From CAZUQP01 sp964484285 (GTDB lineage Bacteria; Pseudomonadota; Gammaproteobacteria; DSM-16500): a stretch of DNA of 14,735 bases. A model generated the notes under the pieces. That model had not been told where the DNA came from, made no database searches, and worked only from the letters and a program-made list of their open reading frames with translations. Each line of letters begins with the position of its first letter. The stretch's first letter is position 1. Where the stretch lies: the NCBI GenBank assembly GCA_964484285.1, contig CAZAEO010000054.1, forward strand, positions 1 through 14,735, in the 5' to 3' direction. The translations under genes and the position numbers were made by a program. This document shows positions 5,900-13,495 of this stretch, piece by piece.

Positions 5900-6547
5900 C
5901 TATACCTTAGAGTATTTTTTTACAATGAGTTGGTAATCTTTCGCTAATTGTTCTTTACTAGGCGGATAATCTAAATAAGCTTGTAATCGACCTGCTGGAT
6001 TAAATAACAAAATTTCCGCGCTATGATTCATAGTATATTGATTTTTATTTTGCCCATCTGCTTGGATTTTAGCTGCGACAATATAGAATTGTTTTTCAAG
6101 CGCAACTGTTTTTGCGATATCTGCTCTTGCACCCATAAAATGTGGATCAAAAGCAGTGACATACTCTTTCATGCGTGTAAGCGAATCACGCGAGGGATCT
6201 ACAGACACCATCACCACCTGTGGCAACTTGTCTTCTGGCAGTTCTTTTTGCAACATTTTATACATACCGCTCAGTGCCGCCATTGTGGTGGGACACACCA
6301 TACCACAATTAGTAAAACCAAAAAACATCAATGTCCAATGCCCTTGTAAATTTTCCTGGTTAAATATTTTTCCAGTCGTAGCGCTCAATTCAAATTGATT
6401 TACATTTTTTGCTTCATTTAAATAGGTTCCATCAATTTTAACATCATGCGTTTTTGCATTGTGTTGCAATGCTTCAAAAAAAATCTCGATTCCAGCAATA
6501 ATCGCGATGCTTAGCAAAACAATCCATATTAATTTTTTAATGCCCAC
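5900..6547 (-). CDS. SCO1/SenC copper chaperone for cytochrome oxidase
   Basis: Membrane-anchored periplasmic thioredoxin-fold protein that delivers copper to the CuA site of oxidase subunit II. It has 215 residues with one N-terminal membrane segment (about 6-24). The copper ligands are all present: Cys81 and Cys85 in FGFTNCGMVCPTT and His175 in YTMNHSAEILLF. The strand VVMVSVDPSRDSL is typical of the family. The start is GTG at 6547 with AGGAG six bases upstream. It lies 14 bases after ctaB and three bases before the TlpA-like gene, inside the cox operon, as in many gammaproteobacteria. Confidence 0.95.
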   Translation of the reverse strand: MGIKKLIWIVLLSIAIIAGIEIFFEALQHNAKTHDVKIDGTYLNEAKNVNQFELSATTGKIFNQENLQGHWTLMFFGFTNCGMVCPTTMAALSGMYKMLQKELPEDKLPQVVMVSVDPSRDSLTRMKEYVTAFDPHFMGARADIAKTVALEKQFYIVAAKIQADGQNKNQYTMNHSAEILLFNPAGRLQAYLDYPPSKEQLAKDYQLIVKKYSKV

Positions 6548-6561
6548 CTCTCTCTCCTGTA

Positions 6562-7425
6562 TTAACGTATATAATGATCAATTAACAATAATAAAAATAA
6601 AATTCCCAAATAATAAATAGAATATTTAAATGTATTCATTGCTTGTTGTTTATCATCACTCCAAAATAAGCGCAATGCGCGCAGCAAAAACACTATATTG
6701 GCTAATGACACTCCAATAAAATAAATTAACCCAGACATCCCAATGATATAGGGCAATGAAGTAGCCAGGATCAGCAAAATAGTATATAGCACAATATTCA
6801 ATTTAGTGAATTGAATACTATGTGTATTGGGCAGCATAGGAACATTTGCCTTAGCATAATCATCAAAACGATGAATAGCGAGCGCCCAAAAATGTGGTGG
6901 AGTCCAAATATAAATAATTAACACAAGCAATAACGCTTGTGGACTTACAGAACCTGTCACTGCTGTCCAACCTAATAAGGGTGGAACCGCACCTGCTATT
7001 CCACCAATCACAATGTTTTGCGGCGTTGCATGTTTCAAATAAAGCGTATAGCAAATTGCATAACCAATAAGCGACAAGAAAGTTAAGATTGCGGTAAGTG
7101 TGTTGGTAAAAATAAGTAAAATGACTATGCCAATAACGCATAATATACCTGCAAACAAGATGCTCTTTGCCGTACTAATTTTACCTTGCACAATCGGACG
7201 ATGCTGTGTACGACGCATCAACTTATCAATGTGTTGATCTGCTACATGATTTAATGCTGCCGCAGCACCCGCAACTAATGCAATGCCTACATTTCCAAAA
7301 ATAAGCGGTAACAAAGGAATAGATGTTGCTGGCGCTAAACACATCCCAACCACTGAAGTTAAGATCATCAGAATCACAACTTTAGGCTTACATAATTCAA
7401 GATAATCATGCATGCTTGCGCTCAT
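6562..7425 (-). CDS. ctaB: Protoheme IX farnesyltransferase (heme O synthase)
   Basis: Also called cyoE. It attaches a farnesyl chain to heme B to give heme O, the substrate of CtaA in the next step toward heme A. The 287-residue protein is polytopic (UbiA prenyltransferase superfamily). The first Asp-rich motif NHVADQHID (Asn59, Asp63, Asp67) followed by KLMRRTQHRP is diagnostic. The second conserved loop WTPPHFWALAIHRFDDYAKA is also present, and length is normal. Its ATG overlaps the ctaA stop by four bases (ATGA), indicating coupled translation. Confidence 0.96.
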   Translation of the reverse strand: MSASMHDYLELCKPKVVILMILTSVVGMCLAPATSIPLLPLIFGNVGIALVAGAAAALNHVADQHIDKLMRRTQHRPIVQGKISTAKSILFAGILCVIGIVILLIFTNTLTAILTFLSLIGYAICYTLYLKHATPQNIVIGGIAGAVPPLLGWTAVTGSVSPQALLLVLIIYIWTPPHFWALAIHRFDDYAKANVPMLPNTHSIQFTKLNIVLYTILLILATSLPYIIGMSGLIYFIGVSLANIVFLLRALRLFWSDDKQQAMNTFKYSIYYLGILFLLLLIDHYIR

Positions 7426-8453
7426 ACAGCCACTCTACGATTCATAACAACTAGTTTAAAAACAACCGTGACCACCGATAACAATAACAAAACTGCAATT
7501 AACGTATGACTGATAGCAGTCACTAAGGGTAATTTAAAAATCACATTACTTATACCAATACAAAGTTGTATGCATAACAAACCAAGCATTAAATAAAGCA
7601 AATGCCCGAAGGAAGAATCATGTGTCAATGTGGTTCGCGCCAATGCGACAAACATAAAAAGATACATAGTGACTATTAACGCGCCCAATCGATGTGACAT
7701 TTGAATGGTTTGTCGAATTGTGGTTGACAATACCCCACCTTCATAATTCATTCCCACGGGCGCAAAAAAATGAAAAGCTTCTTTAAACTGAAATGAAATA
7801 GCGTATTCATTGCTGCAAAATGGAAAATCCGGACAGCTTAATGAAGCGTAATTCGTGCTTGTCCAAGCACCTAACATGATTTGCAAAACGATAAGAACCA
7901 GCGCAATCACTGCCCACGGTAATATTTTTTTTGCTGCTTTAACCTCATCCACAATGACCACGTAAGATGTATTGTTTAAATAAACTAACCATAAGAGGGT
8001 TAAAATAAAAAAACCACCCAGCAAATGCTGCGAGACAATAATAGGCAATAACTTTAAAGTCACCGTCAATTGCCCTAGTATAATTTGATACACTAATAAC
8101 AAGGTCATCAACACAGCCAACACACTATTACTACGCACTCGTAATGCTCGCCGACTAAAAATCAGCACAACAATGGCTAGCATAAAAAGACTCAAAGCCC
8201 CTACACAATATCGATGAATCATTTCAGCCCATGCTTTATACGTAATAAGATGACTACCCGGATAGTGTAAAGCTGCTTTTTGACGCGCCATCTCAGTCAG
8301 CGGTACGATCATCTGGCCATAACAACCTGGCCAATCAGGACATCCAAGACCCGCGTCAATTAAGCGAGTAAAAGCACCCAACCCTATTACACCAAGCGAT
8401 AAAAAACAGGCGACGAGCGAAAGTCTTGCAAGCAATTGTCTATTGTTAACCAA
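7422..8453 (-). CDS. ctaA: Heme A synthase (COX15/CtaA family)
   Basis: Oxidises the C8 methyl of heme O to the formyl group of heme A, the cofactor of aa3-type oxidase. The product has 343 residues with about eight membrane helices in two related halves. The expected heme-ligand histidines are His80 (EMIHR), His143 (SQHLLGG), His254 (MSHRLG) and His316 (ISHTL). Cys pairs sit in the extracytoplasmic loops after helix 1 (GCPDWPGC, Cys38/Cys44) and in the second half (SCPDFPFC, Cys207/Cys213). The start is a TTG at 8453 with GAGG nine bases upstream; no ATG is available before the first helix. It overlaps the preceding gene by eight bases and ctaB by four. Confidence 0.95.
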   Translation of the reverse strand: MVNNRQLLARLSLVACFLSLGVIGLGAFTRLIDAGLGCPDWPGCYGQMIVPLTEMARQKAALHYPGSHLITYKAWAEMIHRYCVGALSLFMLAIVVLIFSRRALRVRSNSVLAVLMTLLLVYQIILGQLTVTLKLLPIIVSQHLLGGFFILTLLWLVYLNNTSYVVIVDEVKAAKKILPWAVIALVLIVLQIMLGAWTSTNYASLSCPDFPFCSNEYAISFQFKEAFHFFAPVGMNYEGGVLSTTIRQTIQMSHRLGALIVTMYLFMFVALARTTLTHDSSFGHLLYLMLGLLCIQLCIGISNVIFKLPLVTAISHTLIAVLLLLSVVTVVFKLVVMNRRVAV

Positions 8454-8940
8454 TTTGCGACACCTCTAATACTCTTTTTAAATCTCGCAGAATATCCATC
8501 GGATTAACCAGACTAGAATAGTACATAAATAAATTTCCGAGAGGATCAACCAAATAAATTTTATTCTGTACAACAAAATTTTGTCGTATAAATACGTTTT
8601 TGAGTTTTTTCATTCTCATATCCTGATGACTTAATAAAATAACATTCACTCGGTTGCTATCTTTGCCTAACGCTTTTTTTACTTGCTGTAATTGATACTC
8701 TATTTTTTTGCATTGCTCAGCGCATCCATCAGATGTATAAACCACTCGCCATGTTCTTTCTGTTTCGTCTCGCATATCAGTATATAAAAATCGCGCATCT
8801 AAAGAAGGATTTAATAAAATCCCATGATTTATGGTTTTAAATCGAAAATGATCGTGATAATAATAGAGTAATCCACTCGCAATCAGCGGTAGGACAAATG
8901 TCATCGTCAGCAAAAATAAAATAGTGTTTTTTTTATTCAT
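8446..8940 (-). CDS. Small Sco-like thioredoxin-fold protein of the cox cluster
   Basis: 164 residues with one N-terminal membrane segment (about 7-27) and a predicted periplasmic domain. It contains a CxxxC motif, Cys73 and Cys77, in YTSDGCAEQCKKIEYQLQ, followed by RVNVILLSHQD and YLVDPLGNLFMYYSS, a layout resembling Sco1. The Sco copper-ligand His, normally five residues before the Tyr of the YLxDPxG strand, is replaced by Val. Small proteins of this type sit between SURF1 and ctaA in many gammaproteobacterial cox clusters and are usually annotated hypothetical. A role in copper or thiol handling during assembly is inferred. The ATG at 8940 overlaps the SURF1 stop by eight bases, and the end overlaps ctaA by eight. 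Confidence 0.85.
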   Translation of the reverse strand: MNKKNTILFLLTMTFVLPLIASGLLYYYHDHFRFKTINHGILLNPSLDARFLYTDMRDETERTWRVVYTSDGCAEQCKKIEYQLQQVKKALGKDSNRVNVILLSHQDMRMKKLKNVFIRQNFVVQNKIYLVDPLGNLFMYYSSLVNPMDILRDLKRVLEVSQIG

Positions 8941-9676
8941 TTGTGCGCTCACAACAAAAACAAAAATAAGCAATACATAAAACAATTGCGAGCAAAAACC
9001 ATTGCACGGCATAAGCCATATGACGTTCAGGCAGCATGGTTGTAATAATCCAGTCACGTACAAAGCCATGCGATTGCGATGCATCTAAACGTAAAATAAA
9101 AGGATAAAATGATTGTTGCAAAACACGGCTAATTTCATTCATATCAATTTTTTGCATAACTAACGGTGTTAACTGATCTTGCAAAATATTTTTTCCTAAA
9201 ATAAATTGATATTCATCCAATACTTTTATATATCCTTTAACTTGTTGCATGCCATCCGTATTCTGTATGCTTGGTAAAGATTTATCAGGTGGTTTGGGTA
9301 CCCAGCCACGATCAACTAATAATAATTTTTTATCCCTTAAAATGTGTAGCGGCGTTAATACTTCATAACCCAGCGCATCATGATAAAAACGATTCTGTAC
9401 AAACATCGTGAACTGATTGAGATATTGGCCTTCAACAAAGACTGATTGAAATTGTAAATCATGAGCATGAGTTAGTTTGGCAAAAGCAAGAGGAGCACCA
9501 TGCAGTCGTGCGTGATAGGTAGCTAGTAACGTTTTTTTATTAGCATAGCGATGTAATTGCCAAACACCTAACGCAAGGCATAAACTAAACAACATGAAGC
9601 ACAACACAAAAAAACCTATTTTAACTTTAAACACATAGGAGTGTTTGCGAAAATGAAATTGCCATGGTTTTGTCAT
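8933..9676 (-). CDS. SURF1 family cytochrome oxidase assembly protein
   Basis: Inner-membrane factor that helps insert heme A into subunit I. The 247-residue product has the family pattern: two membrane helices near the ends (about 20-40 and 220-240) with a periplasmic domain between. Diagnostic segments are LGVWQLHRYANK after the first helix, VQNRF, LLVDRGWVPKP and RHMAYAVQWFLLA at the second helix. I use the ATG at 9676; an in-frame GTG at 9691 lies at the edge of a palindromic repeat with an ill-placed binding site, so the start is uncertain by five codons. The gene follows ctaG after a short gap with no subunit III gene between. Confidence 0.93.
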   Translation of the reverse strand: MTKPWQFHFRKHSYVFKVKIGFFVLCFMLFSLCLALGVWQLHRYANKKTLLATYHARLHGAPLAFAKLTHAHDLQFQSVFVEGQYLNQFTMFVQNRFYHDALGYEVLTPLHILRDKKLLLVDRGWVPKPPDKSLPSIQNTDGMQQVKGYIKVLDEYQFILGKNILQDQLTPLVMQKIDMNEISRVLQQSFYPFILRLDASQSHGFVRDWIITTMLPERHMAYAVQWFLLAIVLCIAYFCFCCERTNE

Positions 9677-9690
9677 TTTTATCTCTAGCA

Positions 9691-9719
9691 CTTCTCCCTT
9701 TGAAAAAGGAAGAACTTAA
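9691..9719. repeat. Small palindromic repeat, copy 1
   Basis: TTCTCCCTTT (9692-9701) and AAAGGAAGAA (9705-9714) form a ten-base stem with one wobble on the minus strand and a three-base loop, followed by CTTAA. A similar sequence with the same arms and CTTAA flank is at 13496-13524. It fills most of the gap between ctaG and SURF1, where coxC is normally found. Hairpins of this kind are often dispersed in a genome. Confidence 0.55.
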
Positions 9720-9729
9720 AAATGCATTA

Positions 9730-10308
9730 TTATAGATCAATTCTACCTTTTGTGAAATGCTCTTGCTTTTTTACATAGCCAGTCGCATCAAACAATGTAT
9801 AAGACAACGTGATTTCTTTGATTTCTTTAGGTACCGCCGGATCTACAAAAAAATACACCGGCATATCAGCTTTTTCTTTTTTGAAAAAATACTGTTGAGT
9901 AAAGCAAAAACATTCGGTTTTCTTTAAAAAGCGCGCACCGTCCATAGGAGTAATGCTCGGGATCGCTTGCACGGTGATGTCTTGCCCTGTTTGATTTTCT
10001 GCAAAGAAATAAACTAACTTACGCTCACCGGGATGTATCTCAATGTAACGCTGTAAAGGAATAAATGTAAATTTGAGCCCACCATGCAACGTAGTCGAAA
10101 AATAGACCTTGATGGTCCTTGACTTATCAATCGGCATTGAAGAATCATATAAAGCTGCTGCTTTTACTGACTTGCCGTTAATACCTTCTTTTTTGCAAAT
10201 AAACTCATAAAGTGGCACAAGCATATAGCAAAAACCAAACATACCTAACACGCCGCAAAGCAACATAATCACGAGCCGCTTATGACTCTTCTGTGGAGTA
10301 GAATGCAT
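9730..10308 (-). CDS. ctaG: Cytochrome oxidase copper assembly protein CtaG/Cox11
   Basis: Delivers Cu(I) to the CuB site of subunit I. The 192-residue protein has a short cytosolic N-terminus, one membrane helix (about 11-33) and a periplasmic immunoglobulin-like domain. The copper-binding CFC motif (Cys133, Cys135) is in the canonical context ECFCFTQQ, a further conserved Cys38 follows VPLYEF, and MPVYFFVDP follows as expected. The ATG at 10308 is one base after the coxA stop codon, so it is translationally coupled to the subunit that receives its copper. Confidence 0.95.
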   Translation of the reverse strand: MHSTPQKSHKRLVIMLLCGVLGMFGFCYMLVPLYEFICKKEGINGKSVKAAALYDSSMPIDKSRTIKVYFSTTLHGGLKFTFIPLQRYIEIHPGERKLVYFFAENQTGQDITVQAIPSITPMDGARFLKKTECFCFTQQYFFKKEKADMPVYFFVDPAVPKEIKEITLSYTLFDATGYVKKQEHFTKGRIDL

Positions 10309-10309
10309 G

Positions 10310-11911
10310 TTATTTCACGATCGGTGCGGTTTCAAATGTATGGTATGGAACAGGTGAAGGTAAAGTCCACTCTAATCCTTTTGCACCTTCCCATACTTGA
10401 TTGCTTACCTCATGAGCACGCTTACCAAAACACGCTTTTAAAATAATGTATAAAAAGATAAGTTGCGCAAAGCCAAAAATAAATGAGCCGATCGTACACA
10501 GTTGATTAAAATCCGTAAATTGTAATGCATAATCCGGGATTCGACGCGGCATGCCCGCTAAACCTAAAAAGTGCATGGGCAAGAAAGTTAAGTTCATTCC
10601 AATCACAGATAACCAGAAATGAAGTTGACCTAATCGTTCACTATACATTTGCCCAGTCCATTTAGGTAACCAGAAATAAACAGCAGCAATTATGGTAAAC
10701 AATGAACCCGACACTAATACATAGTGGAAGTGTGCTACGACAAAATAACTATCGCGATATTGGTAATCACTTGGCACTAACGCTAACATCAAGCCTGAAA
10801 AGCCGCCAATCGTAAACATAACCAAAAAACCTAACGCAAATAACATGGGCGTCTCGAACGTAATCGATCCTTTAAACAAAGTCGCTACCCAATTGAACAC
10901 TTTAATCCCTGTTGGCACTGCAACTAACATCGTGGCATACATAAAATACAGTTGTGCAGCAAGTGGCGCGCCTGTCGTAAACATGTGATGCATCCACACG
11001 ACAAAACCAACAATCGCAATCATCACTGTTGCATAAACCATTGAGTGATAACCGAACAACAGTTTTCTAGAAAAGGTAGGAATAATTTCTGAAATCACGC
11101 CAAAACCTGGCAAAATTAAAATATACACTTCTGGATGACCGAAGAACCAAAATACATGTTGAAAAAGTAATGGATCACCACCCCCGGCTGCATTAAAGAA
11201 ACTGGTGTGAAAATGCCTATCCATTAACATCATAGTGACGCACCCTGCTAATACGGGCATGACAGCAAGCAATAAGAAGGCTGTAGCTAACCAACTCCAT
11301 ACAAACAAAGGCATTTTAAACCACGTCATGCCAGGGGCCCGCATGTTGAAAATGGTTACGACGATATTCAAGGATGCCAAAATAGATGAGGCGCCCATCA
11401 TATGAATAGAAAAAATAAAAAAATCGGTGCTCTTTGGGCCATATATCGTAGAAAGCGGAGCATAAAAGGTCCACCCAAAATCAGGCGCGGGGCCAGTCAT
11501 CACCATCGTACTTATCAACATAGTGAACGCAAAAGGCAGTAACCAAAAACTCCAGTTGTTTAAACGCGGCAATGCCATATCCTGCGCACCAATCATCATA
11601 GGAATTAACCAATTCGCAAGCCCTGCCATCGCCGGCATAATGACACCAAACACCATAATCAAGCCATGCATGGTGGTCATTTGATTAAAATATTCTGGAT
11701 CCATTAATACTTTGCCTGGCTCAAACAACTCTATCCGAATCAACAAGGCCATGAATCCGCCTACAAACAGCATAATCAGGCTAAAGGTCAAATAAAGTGT
11801 CCCAATGTCTTTATGGTTAGTGGTAAAAAGCCAACGCTTCAAACCTTTTTCTGGCCCATGATGCGCATCATCGTGGGCTGTATCATGATGATTGACTATG
11901 GCTTCACTCAT
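10310..11911 (-). CDS. coxA: Cytochrome c oxidase subunit I (aa3-type)
   Basis: Also called ctaD. It is the catalytic subunit that reduces oxygen at heme a3-CuB and pumps protons. The 533-residue, twelve-helix protein keeps its ligands: His82 and His396 (heme a), His394 (heme a3), and CuB ligands His259, His308 and His309, with Tyr263 in GHPEVY for the His-Tyr crosslink. D-channel Asp111 (GAQDMALPRLNN), Glu261 and K-channel Lys337 (VPTGIKVF) mark an A-type pump, and MPRRIPD (454-460) is normal. Odd point: the conserved HDTY before the heme ligands reads RDSY, so the usual Mg-ligand His is Arg386. The N-terminus is His/Asp-rich. The start is ATG 11911 with GGAG ten bases upstream. It follows coxB by 64 bases. 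Confidence 0.97.
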   Translation of the reverse strand: MSEAIVNHHDTAHDDAHHGPEKGLKRWLFTTNHKDIGTLYLTFSLIMLFVGGFMALLIRIELFEPGKVLMDPEYFNQMTTMHGLIMVFGVIMPAMAGLANWLIPMMIGAQDMALPRLNNWSFWLLPFAFTMLISTMVMTGPAPDFGWTFYAPLSTIYGPKSTDFFIFSIHMMGASSILASLNIVVTIFNMRAPGMTWFKMPLFVWSWLATAFLLLAVMPVLAGCVTMMLMDRHFHTSFFNAAGGGDPLLFQHVFWFFGHPEVYILILPGFGVISEIIPTFSRKLLFGYHSMVYATVMIAIVGFVVWMHHMFTTGAPLAAQLYFMYATMLVAVPTGIKVFNWVATLFKGSITFETPMLFALGFLVMFTIGGFSGLMLALVPSDYQYRDSYFVVAHFHYVLVSGSLFTIIAAVYFWLPKWTGQMYSERLGQLHFWLSVIGMNLTFLPMHFLGLAGMPRRIPDYALQFTDFNQLCTIGSFIFGFAQLIFLYIILKACFGKRAHEVSNQVWEGAKGLEWTLPSPVPYHTFETAPIVK

Positions 11912-11975
11912 AAAAATTTCACTCCACTTATACCTGTCACGCATAAAATATACATTCAAAAACGTTTATTTTTTT

Positions 11976-13115
11976 CTAACGCCGTGCCTTTTGAATATCT
12001 GCTGGTTGAGCAACCGTTACATGGTTACGTTTTTTATTCACTTCACCATTGCCCCACGCTTGCCGCGTGTAAGTAATAATTTCAGCCAGTGTCCTGTTAT
12101 CCAATTGATTACCAAACGCTTGCATAGCCGTACCTGGAACACCCATTAAAACAAATGCAATATTGGCTTCCAATGGGCCTGTCATCACACGACTTTTTTT
12201 CAAAGGTGGAAAACTGGGCGGTAACCCTTCACCACTCGCTTGATGGCACATCACACAACTTTTCTCATACTGTGCTTTTCCGGCCGTCAGCAATTCTGTT
12301 TCTGTCATAGGCTTTAAATCTTCTTTCGCTAGAGCGATCGCTTTCAACGTGTGCGCTTGCACCCACTGATCAAACTCAGCTTGCGAAACCGCTTTCACCA
12401 CAATTGGCATAAATCCGTGATTAATTCCACATAACTCACCGCACTGACCCCGATAGGTTCCCGGTTGCGTCACATAAAACCAATTTTCATTAATAAATCC
12501 GGGGATAGCATCTTGTTTAACACCGAGCTCCGGCACCCACCAGGCATGAATAACATCATCTGCTGTCACCAACAATCTAACTTTTTTGTTGACCGGTACA
12601 ATCACGGGGTTATCGACTTCAAGAAGAAACCATTCATCTTTTGATGTTTTATTATGGATCTGTTCTTGTGTGGTGGAAAGATTACTAAAAAAACTGACTC
12701 CCTGATCCAGGTATTCGTATTTCCATTTCCACTGATACCCCGTGATCTTAATGGTAAGATCTGCTTTTTCAGTATTATGAATATGTTGTAACACCACTGT
12801 TGCTGGGACCGCGAGCGCTACCAAAATAAGAAAGGGAATAGTTGTCCAGAGAATCTCTATCCCTAAATGTTGATGAAAATGGGCTGCTTTTGCCCCTTTC
12901 GACTTACGAAACTTGATTAATGAATAAATTAAAACCCCAAATACAAGCGCGCCGATCACGCAGCATATGTAAAAAGCTGCCATGTGTAGATGATAAATTT
13001 CATGGCTGATCGGTGTAACGCCATAAGGCATGTTAATTCCAGGCGTTGCGTGCGCTACTATGGCTAGCAAACAACCGCCAAAAAGAAGGACTATTCGACT
13101 GATACCATATTGCAT
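11976..13115 (-). CDS. coxB: Cytochrome c oxidase subunit II with fused cytochrome c domain
   Basis: Also called ctaC. It receives electrons and passes them through the dinuclear CuA site to subunit I. Of 379 residues, 1-24 look like a signal peptide, followed by two membrane helices (about 45-67 and 87-110) and a cupredoxin domain. CuA ligands are His190, Cys225, Glu227, Cys229, His233 and Met236 (CGELCGINHGFM). The aromatic electron-entry patch YQWKWKYEY is present. Residues about 270-355 form a cytochrome c domain with CVMCH (Cys287, Cys290, His291) and probable distal Met331, as in caa3-type enzymes and some gammaproteobacterial aa3 oxidases. The ATG at 13115 has AAAGG seven bases upstream. 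It is the first gene of the operon. Confidence 0.97.
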   Translation of the reverse strand: MQYGISRIVLLFGGCLLAIVAHATPGINMPYGVTPISHEIYHLHMAAFYICCVIGALVFGVLIYSLIKFRKSKGAKAAHFHQHLGIEILWTTIPFLILVALAVPATVVLQHIHNTEKADLTIKITGYQWKWKYEYLDQGVSFFSNLSTTQEQIHNKTSKDEWFLLEVDNPVIVPVNKKVRLLVTADDVIHAWWVPELGVKQDAIPGFINENWFYVTQPGTYRGQCGELCGINHGFMPIVVKAVSQAEFDQWVQAHTLKAIALAKEDLKPMTETELLTAGKAQYEKSCVMCHQASGEGLPPSFPPLKKSRVMTGPLEANIAFVLMGVPGTAMQAFGNQLDNRTLAEIITYTRQAWGNGEVNKKRNHVTVAQPADIQKARR

Positions 13116-13335
13116 AGATAAACCTTTGCCAAATGGGACACAATTAAAACATATTTTGTAAATAACACAAGTCTAAACAGCCTATAATGAGATAAAATTT
13201 TGCATTCGACCAAAATCACTATAAAATGTGCGGCAATTAAAAAAGATCTCTGTACACGACAAAAAACCGTTCGCTCTGAGGAGGCCGCAAAAGAGAATAT
13301 TATGGAGCGTCAATTATGAGGGGAGCGTTCAGGCT

Positions 13336-13367
13336 CTGAGGAGGCCGCAAAAGCGGCCGTCTCGAAG
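13336..13367 (+). repeat. REP-like palindromic unit, copy A
   Basis: Starts CTGAGGAGGC and ends GCCGTCTCGAAG. The centre forms a perfect hairpin GGCCGC-AAAA-GCGGCC (13343-13358). A unit with the same outer sequences and a different loop lies inverted at 13398-13430. The outer sequences resemble, from memory, abundant CTTCGAGACG...CTCCTCAG palindromes of other proteobacterial genomes. Confidence 0.6.
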
Positions 13368-13377
13368 AGCAAATAAA

Positions 13378-13399
13378 AGCACTATTTTTAAATAGTGCT
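13378..13399. repeat. Central 10-bp palindrome of the composite element
   Basis: AGCACTATTT (13378-13387) and AAATAGTGCT (13390-13399) pair perfectly around TT. It is enclosed by a further 12-bp perfect stem, GCCGTCTCGAAG (13356-13367) with 13398-13409. The whole would fold into a long stem as RNA or single-stranded DNA. Confidence 0.7.
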
Positions 13400-13430
13400 T
13401 CGAGACGGCGCAAAAAACGCGCCTCCTCAG
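13398..13430 (-). repeat. REP-like palindromic unit, copy B (inverted)
   Basis: The reverse complement begins CTGAGGAGGC and ends GCCGTCTCGAAG, like copy A, but the centre is GGCGC-AAAAAAC-GCGCC (13407-13423). The arms are kept and the loop differs, which suggests selection or copying of the arms, as in REP doublets. Confidence 0.6.
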
Positions 13431-13495
13431 CACGAACGGAGTCAAAATAAAAATTTTGTCGTGTACTGAGGGAGATTTTATAAAAAATCCCTCCT

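Larger units (their letters stand above)
13248..13470. repeat. Composite inverted-repeat element, MITE-like
   Basis: Outer arms: GTACACGACAAAA (13252-13264) pairs perfectly with 13454-13466, and with one mismatch the match reaches 13248 and 13470. Further in, CCGTTCG (13267-13273) matches 13433-13439 and CTGAGGAGGC (13276-13285) matches 13421-13430. Inside lie two inverted copies of a REP-like unit (13336-13367 and 13398-13430), plus a 21-bp exact direct duplication of part of the first unit (13273-13293 equals 13333-13353). No reading frame is present, so it would be non-autonomous if mobile. No clear target-site duplication is visible at the ends. Confidence 0.75.

Noticed and set aside
13248..13470. 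CRISPR array
   Set aside because: Repeats are few, partly inverted and unequally spaced; no regular spacers and no cas genes.
13248..13470. Simple bidirectional transcription terminator
   Set aside because: Some stems are terminator-like, but the multi-level symmetry, the direct duplication and the lack of clear T-runs after the main stems fit a repeat element better.
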